From Schizochytrium sp. CCTCC M209059 (Eukaryota > Sar > Bigyra > Thraustochytrida > Thraustochytriidae): 64,000 nucleotides of DNA. Shown piece by piece: positions 39,569 through 49,514 of the stretch. Position numbers and translations under genes: made by a program. Numbering within the stretch: position 1 is the stretch's first letter; every line of letters begins with the position of its first letter. The notes below the pieces were generated by a model. It was given only the letters and a program-made list of their open reading frames with translations. It was not told the DNA's origin and did not search any database. The DNA lies in the NCBI GenBank assembly GCA_000818945.1, contig KN805396.1:124001-188000 (forward strand). Reading direction: 5' to 3'.

Positions 39569-41788
39569 TCATTTCAAATTTTCATGCGCTTGGAAGGTAG
39601 ATGACGCGTAAATGTCATCGAGCTCCCCGCTCAAAAGATCATCATCTAGGACCAGATCGTCAAATGTCTGAGGGACATTCGCGAGAAAATCTGCGTCATT
39701 TTCAGTGGAGGAGAGAGCGTTCTGGAAGTCGCTCACCGATTGACGCAAGGAAGAGGTGTTGGTAGTGCTGTCGTCAGCCTTGTTTTGATAGGCGGCCTTG
39801 GCTGCACTTGCGTTGTTTGTCGAGGACACATTGTTGGAAGGCCTGCCGTAATTTGTTTGTAGCATTGGTGAGGTATGCCGTTCTTGGTGATGCCTTGCGT
39901 GAGACGCGTGGTACGCCGCATTAGCAACGTGACTCGCACTGTGGCCTTGAGGTGATTGCTGGTGCTGCTGCTCGTGCTGCTGTTGATGATGATGATGACG
40001 ATGATCTGCTCCAAAGCTAGAAAACGCGGCGTCTTCGGCTCGGGAGTTGAGTTGGAGATCACCAAAATCAATCGGCTCAAAGGAGACGTCATCAAGCGCA
40101 TTCGGGCCCGCAAGACCTTCTAGGTGGGGAAGATCTCCGTACAGAGCCCCCACTTGTTGGCTGGAATTGAGGTGCACAGATGTCTGATCGAGAACATGAG
40201 AATCTGTGCCATTCACCGACGTGCTGGTACGATCGCTGCCGTTTTCAGCTCTCGTTGTCGTCATGGAGGACGCCAGAACATGCGAAGAGGCGGCACCTTG
40301 TACGGGAGATGTGGAGCTCGAAGAAGACATTGCCACGGCGCCTGGATAGTCGGGAGGAGCGACGCCAAAGGAGGTGTGATCTGACGGTTCGTATTCGAGT
40401 GGGCGAATCTGCAGCTCATTTGGGTCCCAATCGACGCCTGGAAACGAAAGCTCGGGGTCTGATCCAGATGTAACCGTGCGCGGTTGTGGCGCAGAGGAAG
40501 CAGGGGTTGCGTGGACTTGCGAATGTGTGGTCATGTTGTTCTGCGTCGTCGTGGGGAACTCGCGTTTGAGGAGGATGGTGTTCTGTCGACGAGATTGTTG
40601 GCCAAGCACAGAAGGGGGCGACGTCCCTACGAGCTTGCCCGAGGCGCCTCTTTCAATTTTGACTGAAGCACCATGTCCCGCGCTATATGTAGGGGTAGCC
40701 ACAGAGGACAGATTCGTCGAAGGTGGAAGCAAGGATGATTGCGGGGCCGTCGGAGTGAGCGATCCGAGATGCGAGGCGTCTTGAAAGCTGCCCGTGGGCT
40801 TGGTCTTGGTTCGGTTAAGAATGTTCCAGCGCACCTTGACCATATTTTCAGTGCGACCTGGGAGTTGGCGCGCGATCTTGGCCCATTTGCGCGGTGTCGC
40901 TAACTGAAGTTCCCAAAGTTTGCGGAGTTCCTCATCGGTCCACAAGCCCTTGTTTACATCAGGATTGAGATGATTGACCCAGCGCTCGCGGCACTGTTTG
41001 CAGGAACGCATCGGGATGTCCTTGGCGACCTCACTCCAGTTGAGCTTTTTCACATTTTTGGCTTGCTGCGAACGGACGCCAGCGACGAGAAGGTTGTCTT
41101 CTTCAGTGGACCAGTGACCCTTTTTCAGGCCAGGCTTGAGTACCTTTTTCCAGCGCTGGATGCATTGCGTTGAGGTCCGTCCTGGGACCACTGAGGCAAT
41201 GTCTTTCCATGACGCATCGCCAAAACGATCAACGGCAGCCTTGAGAGCAGCGTCCTCGGCAGGAGTCCAGTAGTTCGGCTTCCGGTCTTGGTCATCACTT
41301 GAGGCGCTCGCGACAGAGGGTGGGCCTTGAATGGGCACCCGAACGCGCGGCGGCAGCGGGGCAGAATCTTGGGGTTGTTGGGTTCGAGAAAGAGGCTGGA
41401 TTCGCTGACCGGTCTGCGCGGGTACTGCGGGCTTGCCGGCAGCAGGTGCGGCAATGCCTTCGCGTTTAAGGCCTTCGAGCATGTGAATTTGGCGTGTCTG
41501 TTGATCTGCGGGCAGGTTCGCGCCCGAGGGACCGCGCAGCTTTTGCTTGCCTACGACTTCATCGGAAAGAAACTTGCTGGACCGCCCAGAGTACGCTTTG
41601 CGCACGCGGCTGCGGCGGTCTGCGGCGGCGGCGCTTGCGCTATTGGCTCCTACGCTGCTGCCGCCATTGCCCGCCGCGACGCCGGCGTTGCCACGCCGGG
41701 CCGTGGGGAGGCCGAGCGAGGCGACGCTGTTCGGATTCGTCGGCTCGTCCGCGATGCTCAGCTCGCTCATGGACAGCCGCATCTCCAT
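39569..41788 (-). CDS. Three-repeat MYB transcription factor (3R-MYB)
   Basis: A 739-residue nuclear protein. Three MYB/SANT repeats lie at about residues 170-330: WTPAEDAALKAAVDRFG.., GHWSTEEDNLLVAGV.. and GLWTDEELRKLWELQ... Repeat ends carry the usual QCIQRWKKVL, QCRERWVNHLNP and VKVRWNIL signatures, so this is the R1R2R3 type found in animal c-MYB and plant MYB3R, which regulate G2/M genes. The C-terminal 400 residues are low complexity with a His/Gln-rich stretch, likely an activation region. The ATG at 41788 has a good context (GCGATGG); a longer frame upstream passes through purine-rich repeat DNA and is doubtful. It converges on CFAP54 with only 229 bp between stops. Confidence 0.92.
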   Translation of the reverse strand: MEMRLSMSELSIADEPTNPNSVASLGLPTARRGNAGVAAGNGGSSVGANSASAAAADRRSRVRKAYSGRSSKFLSDEVVGKQKLRGPSGANLPADQQTRQIHMLEGLKREGIAAPAAGKPAVPAQTGQRIQPLSRTQQPQDSAPLPPRVRVPIQGPPSVASASSDDQDRKPNYWTPAEDAALKAAVDRFGDASWKDIASVVPGRTSTQCIQRWKKVLKPGLKKGHWSTEEDNLLVAGVRSQQAKNVKKLNWSEVAKDIPMRSCKQCRERWVNHLNPDVNKGLWTDEELRKLWELQLATPRKWAKIARQLPGRTENMVKVRWNILNRTKTKPTGSFQDASHLGSLTPTAPQSSLLPPSTNLSSVATPTYSAGHGASVKIERGASGKLVGTSPPSVLGQQSRRQNTILLKREFPTTTQNNMTTHSQVHATPASSAPQPRTVTSGSDPELSFPGVDWDPNELQIRPLEYEPSDHTSFGVAPPDYPGAVAMSSSSSTSPVQGAASSHVLASSMTTTRAENGSDRTSTSVNGTDSHVLDQTSVHLNSSQQVGALYGDLPHLEGLAGPNALDDVSFEPIDFGDLQLNSRAEDAAFSSFGADHRHHHHQQQHEQQHQQSPQGHSASHVANAAYHASHARHHQERHTSPMLQTNYGRPSNNVSSTNNASAAKAAYQNKADDSTTNTSSLRQSVSDFQNALSSTENDADFLANVPQTFDDLVLDDDLLSGELDDIYASSTFQAHENLK

Positions 41789-43336
41789 CGCGGCCGGCGC
41801 GTCTGCGCGAGGCCCCTCGCGGTCGCGGCGCGTGCCGTCCCCCTCAACCCGATGCGACACCATGCGATTCTCTCGATGCCTGCTGTTCGTCCCGCGCACG
41901 AAGCGGACGCGGCCGGCGCGCCCAAGCTCGACCGGCGCCGGCCCTCCCCCCCTCCCCGCTCTCGCGGCCGCGCAGAGCTCGTGCGCAACCTCGCCGCCAA
42001 GCAGCCGCTCGCTCGCTCGCTCGCTCGCTCGGGTCTGCTTGCCCGCGTGCAAGGCGGAGAAGGAGAGAGAGCAGCAGAAGGAGAAAGAGAGAAAGAGAGA
42101 GGAGAGGGGAGGGGAGAGGAGGGGAAAGGGAGGGAGGGAGGGGCGCGCGGCGGGGGCATGGTGCGAGTCGGAGTCAACCAGTGCGGCGCGCGCGCGTAGA
42201 AGAGTAGGTGGGGCGTAGGGCCGCGCCGCGCCGGGGCGGAGAAACTCGCGCGGTGCCCTAGGAGGCACGCGACGCGTGCGATGTGCGGCGATGTGAATTT
42301 GTTCGATTTGTTCCATTTGTACGTATGCGTGTTTGATCGATTGATTGATTGATAGATAGATTGACTGATTGGTTGATCGTTGGTGGGCTTGTTCCGGCGT
42401 GTGAAGAAGGAGGAGCCAAGAATGAATGCACGCGCAAGGAAACGCACGCACGACGTGCACAGCACAGGGAAGACTCGTAGGTCAAGGAGAAAGAAGAGGA
42501 GGGAGTCCAGGGCGCGTGGCGCGAGCCTTGACGACGGGGACATCGCCGCCATGCGATGCGATGCGATGCAATACGATGAGATGCGATGCGATGCAATGCG
42601 ATGCGATGCGATGCGGGAGGGTGGGATGGGGGAGGGTGCGGTGCGATCATGCTATAGATCAATCGGCTGCTCGTCACGGTGTCCAAGTTGACGAGCGTCT
42701 CTTTCCAACGAAAAAAAGTCAGATTGTACCACGCGTAAGCTTGGCACAAGGCCGACCCATTATTCACTGTCAGTCCATCGCAGCGCCACGCAAAACAATG
42801 CAGCACAGCAGCGTCAGTAGTATACTACTTTCCTCTAAAGGCTGATGGTCAATGGTACTCATGACTGGCTTGAATGCCCACCCAACCTGGCGGATGACGT
42901 GCATGAGAACACAAGAGTGTGGACCAACTGCAGCTGCAGCTGCATCTGCAATTAGCTCCCGGCCGTGGTCCCGACGTCGAGAATTCTTTCGATCGACCAC
43001 CCTCGAGCGGACAGACAATGGTGGCATACCAGGCTCGCCATCTTGGTGGCCCGGGCGACCTGCACCAAGCCAGCACGTGGAGACCAACGAGGCGTCCCGA
43101 AGATCGCAGGGGCGATGGGGCTGTCCCCAAGGAGGAGCGCGATCGATCAGCATGAAAGCTGGAGCCATTTGAATGGGAGAGAACGAGAAGGCTGCCTGCA
43201 CTGGAGACACGAACAGACACATAAACAAACACCGTTCGAGTCATCTTCCGTCGGCGGAGAGACGCGGGCGCGAGCGAGGCGTGAAGTGCACTTTGTGCTT
43301 TTTCCTGAAAATCCCCTTTGACCCAGCGACACCACA
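41789..43336. promoter_or_regulatory. Divergent intergenic region, MYB / membrane-hairpin gene
   Basis: About 1.5 kb with no convincing gene. It contains GCTC repeats near 42008-42031, a GAGA-rich purine stretch (42060-42150), GATT/GATA repeats (42335-42375) and a long (GATGC)n pentamer array at 42552-42616. Confidence 0.5.
42552..42616. repeat. (GATGC)n pentanucleotide array
   Basis: About twelve five-base units, mostly GATGC with GATGA and AATGC variants. The same unit forms the array at 983-1014. Confidence 0.9.
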
Positions 43337-44185
43337 ATGGGACTTTTTGGCAACAAGCGCCAGGAGAAATATGACTTTGAGGTGCCTTCCAGGCTTGAGC
43401 CATGCGGAGACCGTGTCATTATGACCGGAAGCTTCCCGCGCAAATTCAAGGGCTGCATGAACGAGGTAGAGTGGCGCAAGATCCGCCACCGTCTCGATGA
43501 GGTCGTGAACGGCGAGCAGACGTACGTGATGCGCCGAAGTCTGTCGAATGCGCACCGTCGCATCTATTTCTGCATGCTTGCCGTGGCAATAGGATTTATG
43601 GCAGGCTTTCTTTGCTCATTTCTTGGAGCATCGCTCGGGGCCGAGCTCGTGACGGGTCTAGGGATCATGTTTGTTGGAGTCTTTATCGGGAGCTTGATAC
43701 TGATGATTCGCACTTCCTTTCTTATCAACACACTGCATGCTGCGTACGTGGACATGGTCTTTGACATCCTCAACGCGCAAACTATTCCCCGGCTCCAGGC
43801 AGAGCATCCGATGCTCCAATTTGAAATTGTGAGCATTGGCCGCAAGGGCAAAATTTGCAGTATTCGCGTGCGACCCTCGCGAGGCTTGGCTTCGTACACT
43901 TCCGTCAACACTGGCGTAGCCACCATCTACTCGCCCGTCACCGCTGCTCCCGCGCCTATGCCAGGAGGCCAAACTGCTGCTGCGGCATCTTTTGCAGATC
44001 CGTACGCGTATCAGCACCATCAACAGCAGTATGATCCTGCTGCCGCACAATATGGCGCGAGCATGCATCAGGGGAATTTTGCGATGCACGCTGGAGTTGT
44101 CGAGGCGCACGCTGTGCCCGAACCGCTCAACATGGACCTCAAACCCAACAGGACTTACTACTCGATGGCCGCGCACGCCGTGTAA
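43337..44185 (+). CDS. Unknown protein with a transmembrane hairpin
   Basis: A 282-residue protein I cannot assign to a family. A soluble N-terminal part of about 75 residues (basic, ending RRIYF) is followed by two close hydrophobic spans at about 76-98 and 103-126, joined by a very short glycine-rich turn, so both ends probably face the cytosol. Residues 127-190 form a mixed alpha/beta segment with a strongly patterned FEIVSIGRKGKICSIRVRP stretch. The C-terminal 90 residues are Ala, Gln, His and Tyr-rich and probably disordered. The start context CCACAATGG is good. A role in membrane shaping or organelle anchoring is possible but nothing in the sequence proves it. Confidence 0.75.
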   Translation: MGLFGNKRQEKYDFEVPSRLEPCGDRVIMTGSFPRKFKGCMNEVEWRKIRHRLDEVVNGEQTYVMRRSLSNAHRRIYFCMLAVAIGFMAGFLCSFLGASLGAELVTGLGIMFVGVFIGSLILMIRTSFLINTLHAAYVDMVFDILNAQTIPRLQAEHPMLQFEIVSIGRKGKICSIRVRPSRGLASYTSVNTGVATIYSPVTAAPAPMPGGQTAAAASFADPYAYQHHQQQYDPAAAQYGASMHQGNFAMHAGVVEAHAVPEPLNMDLKPNRTYYSMAAHAV

Positions 44186-44612
44186 TCGTGCCCATCTTCA
44201 TCCCTCCCCATCTTTTACCTCCACGCTCACCCAATTAACCTCCTGCTGGACTTTTGCACGACCTCGTCCGTCTCGCCGCTTCGCCACCCCCTCCTCCTTC
44301 AACTACAATGTTACCAGTATTACCGGGCCGCCATCTTCTCTGCCACCGCACCGCACGCAGGGTCTTCTCCAGGCTGCAGCTAGGCCCGGAAAAGCGCGAC
44401 GCCAAGAGCGAGACGCGCCTCAAGACCTTCCTCTTCGAAGCCCGCGCCCAAACCCGCGCCCAAGCTCGAGCCCGAGCTCAAGCTCGCCCTTTTTGTCGAC
44501 GTTCTGGCGCTCTCTTCAAGGTCTCTCTCTCCTCCGCGCGCGCCGTGTTCGCAGAATTTGCAGATTCGCGCCCTCGGGACACGTGATCTCCGTCCCCGCC
44601 TCTCCTGCGCTT

Positions 44613-44846
44613 NNNNNNNNNNNNNNNNNNNNNNNNNNNNNNNNNNNNNNNNNNNNNNNNNNNNNNNNNNNNNNNNNNNNNNNNNNNNNNNNNNNNNNNN
44701 NNNNNNNNNNNNNNNNNNNNNNNNNNNNNNNNNNNNNNNNNNNNNNNNNNNNNNNNNNNNNNNNNNNNNNNNNNNNNNNNNNNNNNNNNNNNNNNNNNNN
44801 NNNNNNNNNNNNNNNNNNNNNNNNNNNNNNNNNNNNNNNNNNNNNN
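44613..44846. other. Assembly gap (234 N)
   Basis: A run of N of unknown true content, flanked by GC-rich sequence. It may hide repeat DNA of the kind found just downstream. Confidence 1.
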
Positions 44847-45102
44847 CGGCGCCTCGGCGCGGGCGGGGCTTCGGGGAGGGCGGTATCCCGAGAGCAGACC
44901 ACCGTGCGTGGGAAGGGGGGAATAAGCTGCTGCGAGGCTCTCTCGCGCAGACCGTTGGGGGCGATCTCGGAGTGGACCCAGTGAACTTAAGCTGTGTGCG
45001 GCGGAATAAATTGCGCGTTGTCCGGTGCGGGGGACAAACAGGGAGGGATAGCGGCGAGCTCGAGGAGGCGCAAAGGAAGAAAGAAGGAAAGAAAGAAAGA
45101 AA

Positions 45103-45199
45103 GCAATGCAAAGCTAAGCAGAGCAAAGCTAAGCAGAGCAAAGCTAAGCAGAGCAAAGCTAAGCTAAGCAAAGCAAAGCAAAGCAAAGCAAAGCAAAGC
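45103..45199. repeat. AAAGC / AAGCAGAGC pentamer-based array
   Basis: Three copies of a 15-bp unit AGAGCAAAGCTAAGC, then six AAAGC pentamers. The 15-bp unit is itself three diverged pentamers, showing how the array grew. Confidence 0.9.
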
Positions 45200-45544
45200 C
45201 GCTTCGCCGCGACAGACCCGGAGCGAGCGAGCGAGCGAAGTAAGGTTGCTAGCGCGCTAGGCGGCGAGAGGGCTCGCCCGCGCGGGCGCCGGTGCGAGCG
45301 AGCTGCAAGCGGTAGCGCGCTCGGCCGGCCCTCGTGCCCGGCCCCGGGCCTGACGCGGCGCGGAATTTGCATTCGCAGGCGAGAAAATCGCGGAAATCGC
45401 GAGGAAATCAATCGCCCTGCGCGGGAAGTCAAGGGAAGGAAAGGCGCGCGAAAGGAGACGTGAGCAGGCGGGCGGCGCAGGCCGACTTGGCCGCGCAGGG
45501 AGAGCTGCTCTGTGCTAGGAGAAGAAGAAGAAGAAGAAGCAGCC

Positions 45545-46095
45545 GAAGAAGAAGAAGAAGAAGAAGAAGAAGAAGAAGAAGAAGAAGAAGAAGAAGAAGA
45601 AGAAGAAGAAGAAGAAGAAGAAGAAGAAGAAGAAGAAGAAGAAGAAGAAGAAGAAGAAGAAGAAGAAGAAGAAGAAGAAGAAGAAGAAGAAGAAGAAGAA
45701 GAAGAAGAAGAAGAAGAAGAAGAAGAAGAAGAAGAAGAAGAAGAAGAAGAAGAAGAAGAAGAAGAAGAAGAAGAAGAAGAAGAAGAAGAAGAAGAAGAAG
45801 AAGAAGAAGAAGAAGAAGAAGAAGAAGAAGAAGAAGAAGAAGAAGAAGAAGAAGAAGAAGAAGAAGAAGAAGAAGAAGAAGAAGAAGAAGAAGAAGAAGA
45901 AGAAGAAGAAGAAGAAGAAGAAGAAGAAGAAGAAGAAGAAGAAGAAGAAGAAGAAGAAGAAGAAGAAGAAGAAGAAGAAGAAGAAGAAGAAGAAGAAGAA
46001 GAAGAAGAAGAAGAAGAAGAAGAAGAAGAAGAAGAAGAAGAAGAAGAAGAAGAAGAAGAAGAAGAAGAAGAAGAAGAAGAAGAAGAAGAAGAAGA
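45545..46095. repeat. Very long uninterrupted (GAA)n tract
   Basis: About 183 perfect GAA units on the plus strand (CTT/TTC on the minus), with a short interrupted lead-in from 45520. It ends 76 bp before the likely start codon of the kelch gene. Long GAA/TTC tracts form triplex and sticky DNA and can silence transcription, as known from the human frataxin intron. The length in the assembly may be inexact. Confidence 0.97.
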
Positions 46096-46171
46096 TAGAA
46101 AAAGAGAACGGGCAGCTTCTTTTGTTAGTTTTCGCACAAAGCAGACAGAACATCGAGACGTGCTGTTGCTG

Positions 46172-48538
46172 ATGATGATGTCCTCCTCCAACGCAGGCAA
46201 GACGGTACTGCCGTTCGAGGTCCGCTGGGAAACCATCGAGACAGAGGGGCGGTACTCACCGCGTACAGGTCATGCGGTAGTCACTCATGAGGGATGCTTT
46301 TACCTCTTTGGAGGCACAGACCGACGCAGACGACAGCAAGATCTTTACAGGTTCGACCCAACAACCAAGGCGTGGACGAGAATGTGGGCGTACGGGCACT
46401 TGCCAAGCCGTCGCTCAGGAGCCACCGGCGTCGTTCTCGATGGCAGCCTGTATGTCTTTGGAGGCTACGACGGGCGAGATGGCAACTACTTCAATGACCT
46501 TTACAGGCTCAACTTTGCCACCTTGGAGTGGACCTTTGTTCGCCCCCGCAACCGCACGCTCATGGACGTTATCCTCGAAGCAGAGTCTCAAGAAGGAAAT
46601 CCAGACCCTTTGCAGAATCTAGAAGACGGGCAGCTCCCTGCAAATGATCGAAATGAGCGGGTGCCCCAGCCTCGCACGGACCACAGCATGGTTGCGTACG
46701 ACCACCGCCTCATCGTTTTCGGAGGCTATGATGGCGCGGAGCGTTTCAATAACACCTTTGAGTTCGACACGCGCACACTCACGTGGCGCGAACTCTGCGT
46801 GAACGCACAACGGCATCAGCAGGAGCAGGAAAATCTTCTTCTCGAACAACTCCAGCAGCTCCAGCAACAGCATCCGGAAGTCGACGATGACCAAGACCAG
46901 GACCGGGATGATGACGATGAGAACGATGAGAGCGATGAGAACGGAGGCGAGGAAGAGCAAGAACCTCAAACCCAACAACACGAACAGCACGTGCTGCATG
47001 TTGAACAAGTTGAGACGCCATCGTCCGGCTCCCTCGTGCTTCCCACGCGTCGCTTTGGCCATTCGGGCATTGTCCACGACGGCAAGCTGTGGATCTTTGG
47101 CGGCTGGGATGGTCGCGAAACGCTCGACTGCACCTTTGCGCTCGACTTAGAGACCGAGCGCTGGTCGACGCTTGACATGCTCCGCGCAGAGGCACATCGG
47201 AAAGATGTGCTCGCCCAAAAGCAAGGCAACCAAAAGGGTCGACCTGAGCCCTTTGTAGGCACTAAACGACGCTTCAGTTTGGTGGGACGCACCGAGCCCT
47301 CTACCACGATCTCCTGCTCCACAGATGGGGCTCAAGCAGAGTCTCGACCGGGAAATCGCCAGCGGCGCAGTCTGTGGGATGGCCTCTATCAGACCTTGGC
47401 AGGATCGAGACGATCGGAACTCGAAACACGGGATAGACTGCAATCTGACGGTAGCGGTGAAGGCGACAGCATGTACATGGAGGACATGTCGACTGAGGAA
47501 ACAAAGGCAAGCGAGGGTAGCGTAGACATGGACGATGGTCGAGACTCGCATCACACCACGGTTTACGCTGACCAAGAAAGATCACTTGACTTTGGCCGTA
47601 ACGAGGCAGACTTTCATAGTATGGAAGTTGAAGAGGCTTCTCTTGGGGCACACGGCGCGCACTTGCTCGAAGCGCGTCCCGAGAACCGGTACAGGCATTC
47701 AGCAGTTGTGTGCGGTTCGAGCATGTTCGTCTTTGGCGGCGTCGATAAGGAGCACCAGCGCTTTCACGACGTGTACCGCTTCGACTTTTCCCGTCTTCAG
47801 TGGGAGAAAATGCAGATTGAAGGAGTCGAGCCGTCGTCGCGAACCTTCCACCGCGCTGTCTGCATGGACAACTACATGTACGTGCTGGGTGGCTACGACG
47901 GCGAGAATCGCCTCAACGATATGCACAGGGTCTTTGTGGGCCCGCTCTCTCCGCCGCCGCTCATGAATCTTTGCGCGGCTCAGATCCGAAGCAATGCGGA
48001 TGAACTGGCGCGGCGTGGGGGCGTCTTTGAGAAGATTGCGCCCATGGTTCTGGACACCGTGGTGTGGACTCGCGACGCGTGCGGCTTTTTGCGGGCAGGA
48101 CGGCGCGACAAGACAGGCAAGATTGTGTGCACGCGCTTTACGCCAAAATCGCTAGCAATGCCTTACGTGCACAAGGGTGACTTGGAGACAAGAGTTGATG
48201 AGGAGCTCGAAATTTGTTCTTTATGCAATGGTGTGGCCAAGCAGCACGAGCTCGTGCAGGAGGCACTATTGTACAATGATGACTCCAGCTGGCAACCCGA
48301 CACGGAGGATGTCGTAATGGATACGGATGAAGACATCCAGGTGGAAAATAATGCTGGTAGAGGTATTCAAGGGCCCTGGGCCAAGACGCGCCGTCGTGGA
48401 AGCAGCGCCGGATCTATGAGAGAGGAGGAGGAAAAATCGGTGTTGAGTGACGTGCCCTATGAAGCGTCCAAGCCACGTCGACTCCTGCGAAAAATTACTC
48501 GATTTAGGACCCAATCCACCACGGGAGCAACGAGTTAG
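46172..48538 (+). CDS. Six-kelch-repeat protein with acidic insert
   Basis: A 788-residue protein (start at the first of three ATGs giving MMMSSSNAG). Six kelch repeats carry the double glycine and spaced Tyr/Trp, for example FYLFGG, LYVFGGYDG, LIVFGGYDG, LWIFGGWDG, MFVFGGVD and MYVLGGYDG. They should close into one beta-propeller. A Gln/Asp/Glu-rich insert separates repeats 3 and 4, and a Ser-rich insert of about 170 residues separates repeats 4 and 5. A C-terminal domain near residues 590-720 (LDTVVWTRDACGFLRAG.., with a Cys-X-X-Cys in EICSLCNG) is not recognised. No BTB, BACK or F-box domain is seen. The reading frame upstream runs into the GAA tract but lacks an ATG there. Confidence 0.85.
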   Translation: MMMSSSNAGKTVLPFEVRWETIETEGRYSPRTGHAVVTHEGCFYLFGGTDRRRRQQDLYRFDPTTKAWTRMWAYGHLPSRRSGATGVVLDGSLYVFGGYDGRDGNYFNDLYRLNFATLEWTFVRPRNRTLMDVILEAESQEGNPDPLQNLEDGQLPANDRNERVPQPRTDHSMVAYDHRLIVFGGYDGAERFNNTFEFDTRTLTWRELCVNAQRHQQEQENLLLEQLQQLQQQHPEVDDDQDQDRDDDDENDESDENGGEEEQEPQTQQHEQHVLHVEQVETPSSGSLVLPTRRFGHSGIVHDGKLWIFGGWDGRETLDCTFALDLETERWSTLDMLRAEAHRKDVLAQKQGNQKGRPEPFVGTKRRFSLVGRTEPSTTISCSTDGAQAESRPGNRQRRSLWDGLYQTLAGSRRSELETRDRLQSDGSGEGDSMYMEDMSTEETKASEGSVDMDDGRDSHHTTVYADQERSLDFGRNEADFHSMEVEEASLGAHGAHLLEARPENRYRHSAVVCGSSMFVFGGVDKEHQRFHDVYRFDFSRLQWEKMQIEGVEPSSRTFHRAVCMDNYMYVLGGYDGENRLNDMHRVFVGPLSPPPLMNLCAAQIRSNADELARRGGVFEKIAPMVLDTVVWTRDACGFLRAGRRDKTGKIVCTRFTPKSLAMPYVHKGDLETRVDEELEICSLCNGVAKQHELVQEALLYNDDSSWQPDTEDVVMDTDEDIQVENNAGRGIQGPWAKTRRRGSSAGSMREEEEKSVLSDVPYEASKPRRLLRKITRFRTQSTTGATS

Positions 48539-48660
48539 TTTGATGCCGAGCTCTTCAGCGCGAATAGTGCACATGACGTCCATCCGTCTGTCTCTGCCTA
48601 TTTCTAAGCGAGGGATCATCTTTCTCCCTTTGTCCCCGCATCCATCCGACCCTATACTTT

Positions 48661-48850
48661 TTGTAAATACAATAGTTTGTCAGAGAAAACCTATACGGAG
48701 TCGGCACGTGGTGCATCCGCATCCGCTCAAACGTCTCGTTCGTTGCATTATTGCACGACTTAGGAAGGCACAATCACCGGTGGGAAAAAGCTGTGATAAG
48801 CCTGCTATATCGTGCGTTGTGGTGCGCAGACTCTAAATCTGTGACCATCT
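48661..48850. repeat. Unknown 190-bp unit, copy 1
   Basis: A direct repeat of 49207-49396, offset by 546 bp, with roughly a dozen differences clustered near the ends and a nearly perfect central 120 bp. Both copies are followed by CT-rich sequence. No family, tRNA, snRNA or transposon end is recognised. Confidence 0.85.
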
Positions 48851-49206
48851 CTTTCACTTTTTCTCTCTCCCTCTCTCTCTCGTACTCAAAAACGCTCTTG
48901 CGTGCTTTTTTAAAACGTACCAATGAATAAGCGACCCTTGGAGAACAGCTCTTCTTGAAGAAGTTTGCTAAAAGTCCATTCACTCTTGTCGCACGAAGGT
49001 AATGATTGATGCCATTGAAATATCGCTTGATATCAGGCCTGAATGACTGTATGGGGAAAAAATTGTTAGTTCGCGGCCAACCTTTTCCCCAAAGCGAATT
49101 CTGCAAGTGAGAAACGTTCGTTTCTGACAAATTCTCTCTCTCTCTCTCTCTCTCTTTAAGCTCCATCTTACATCCCCTCATCTTCGACCACCTTCCTCCT
49201 CTTTTT

Positions 49207-49390
49207 TCGTAACTACAATAATATGTCAGAGAAAACCTATACGGAGTCGGCACGTGGTGCATCCGCATCCGCTCAAACGTCTCGTTCGTTGCATTATTGC
49301 ATGACTTAGGAAGGCACAATCACCGGTGGGAAAAAGCTGTGATAAGCCTGCTATATCATGCGTTATGGCGCATAGACTCTGAATCTGCAA

Positions 49391-49396
<6 letters not shown>
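49207..49396. repeat. Unknown 190-bp unit, copy 2
   Basis: The second copy of the unit at 48661-48850, in the same orientation. The core from GTCAGAGAAAACC to GCCTGCTATATC is almost unchanged between copies, whereas the DNA between copies is unrelated. Confidence 0.85.
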
Positions 49397-49430
<34 letters not shown>

Positions 49431-49514
49431 CAACACAGCTCTCTACTCACTAGGGTCTCCTCTCTGTCTGTTTTCGAAAACGCACCTAAAAAACGGCCAG
49501 CCATGAGGTTTCCC

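Larger units (their letters stand above)
44186..46171. other. Repeat-rich intergenic region with assembly gap
   Basis: Lies between the membrane-hairpin gene and the kelch gene. It includes a 234-base gap, an AAGC/AGAGC pentamer array and a very long GAA tract. No gene is recognised. Open frames crossing the GAA tract are homopolymeric (Glu, Arg, Lys, Ser or Phe) and are not supported as proteins. Confidence 0.65.
48539..49514. other. Convergent 3' region with duplicated unit
   Basis: Lies between the kelch and NDC1 genes. It contains two copies of a 190-bp unit and CT-rich microsatellites (about 49133-49156 and 49393-49424). Short frames here only translate the repeat. Confidence 0.6.

Noticed and set aside
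45334..46236. Poly-Arg, poly-Glu, poly-Ser and poly-Phe frames
   Set aside because: They are translations of the GAA/TTC repeat. The minus-strand Ser frame has an ATG inside the kelch gene but nothing else supports a protein.
44380..46236. Minus-strand frame of 618 codons across the gap
   Set aside because: It includes undetermined bases and the TTC tract, so most of it is Ser runs or unknown residues.
48661..48850. Possible snRNA (U1- or U4-like) in the 190-bp repeat
   Set aside because: Short words such as GGCTTATC and CTTTTTCCCA occur but not in the order or structure of any snRNA.
48555..49319. Two minus-strand frames starting with the same MCLPKSCNNATNETFERM
   Set aside because: The shared start simply reflects the 190-bp DNA repeat; the frames diverge at once outside it.
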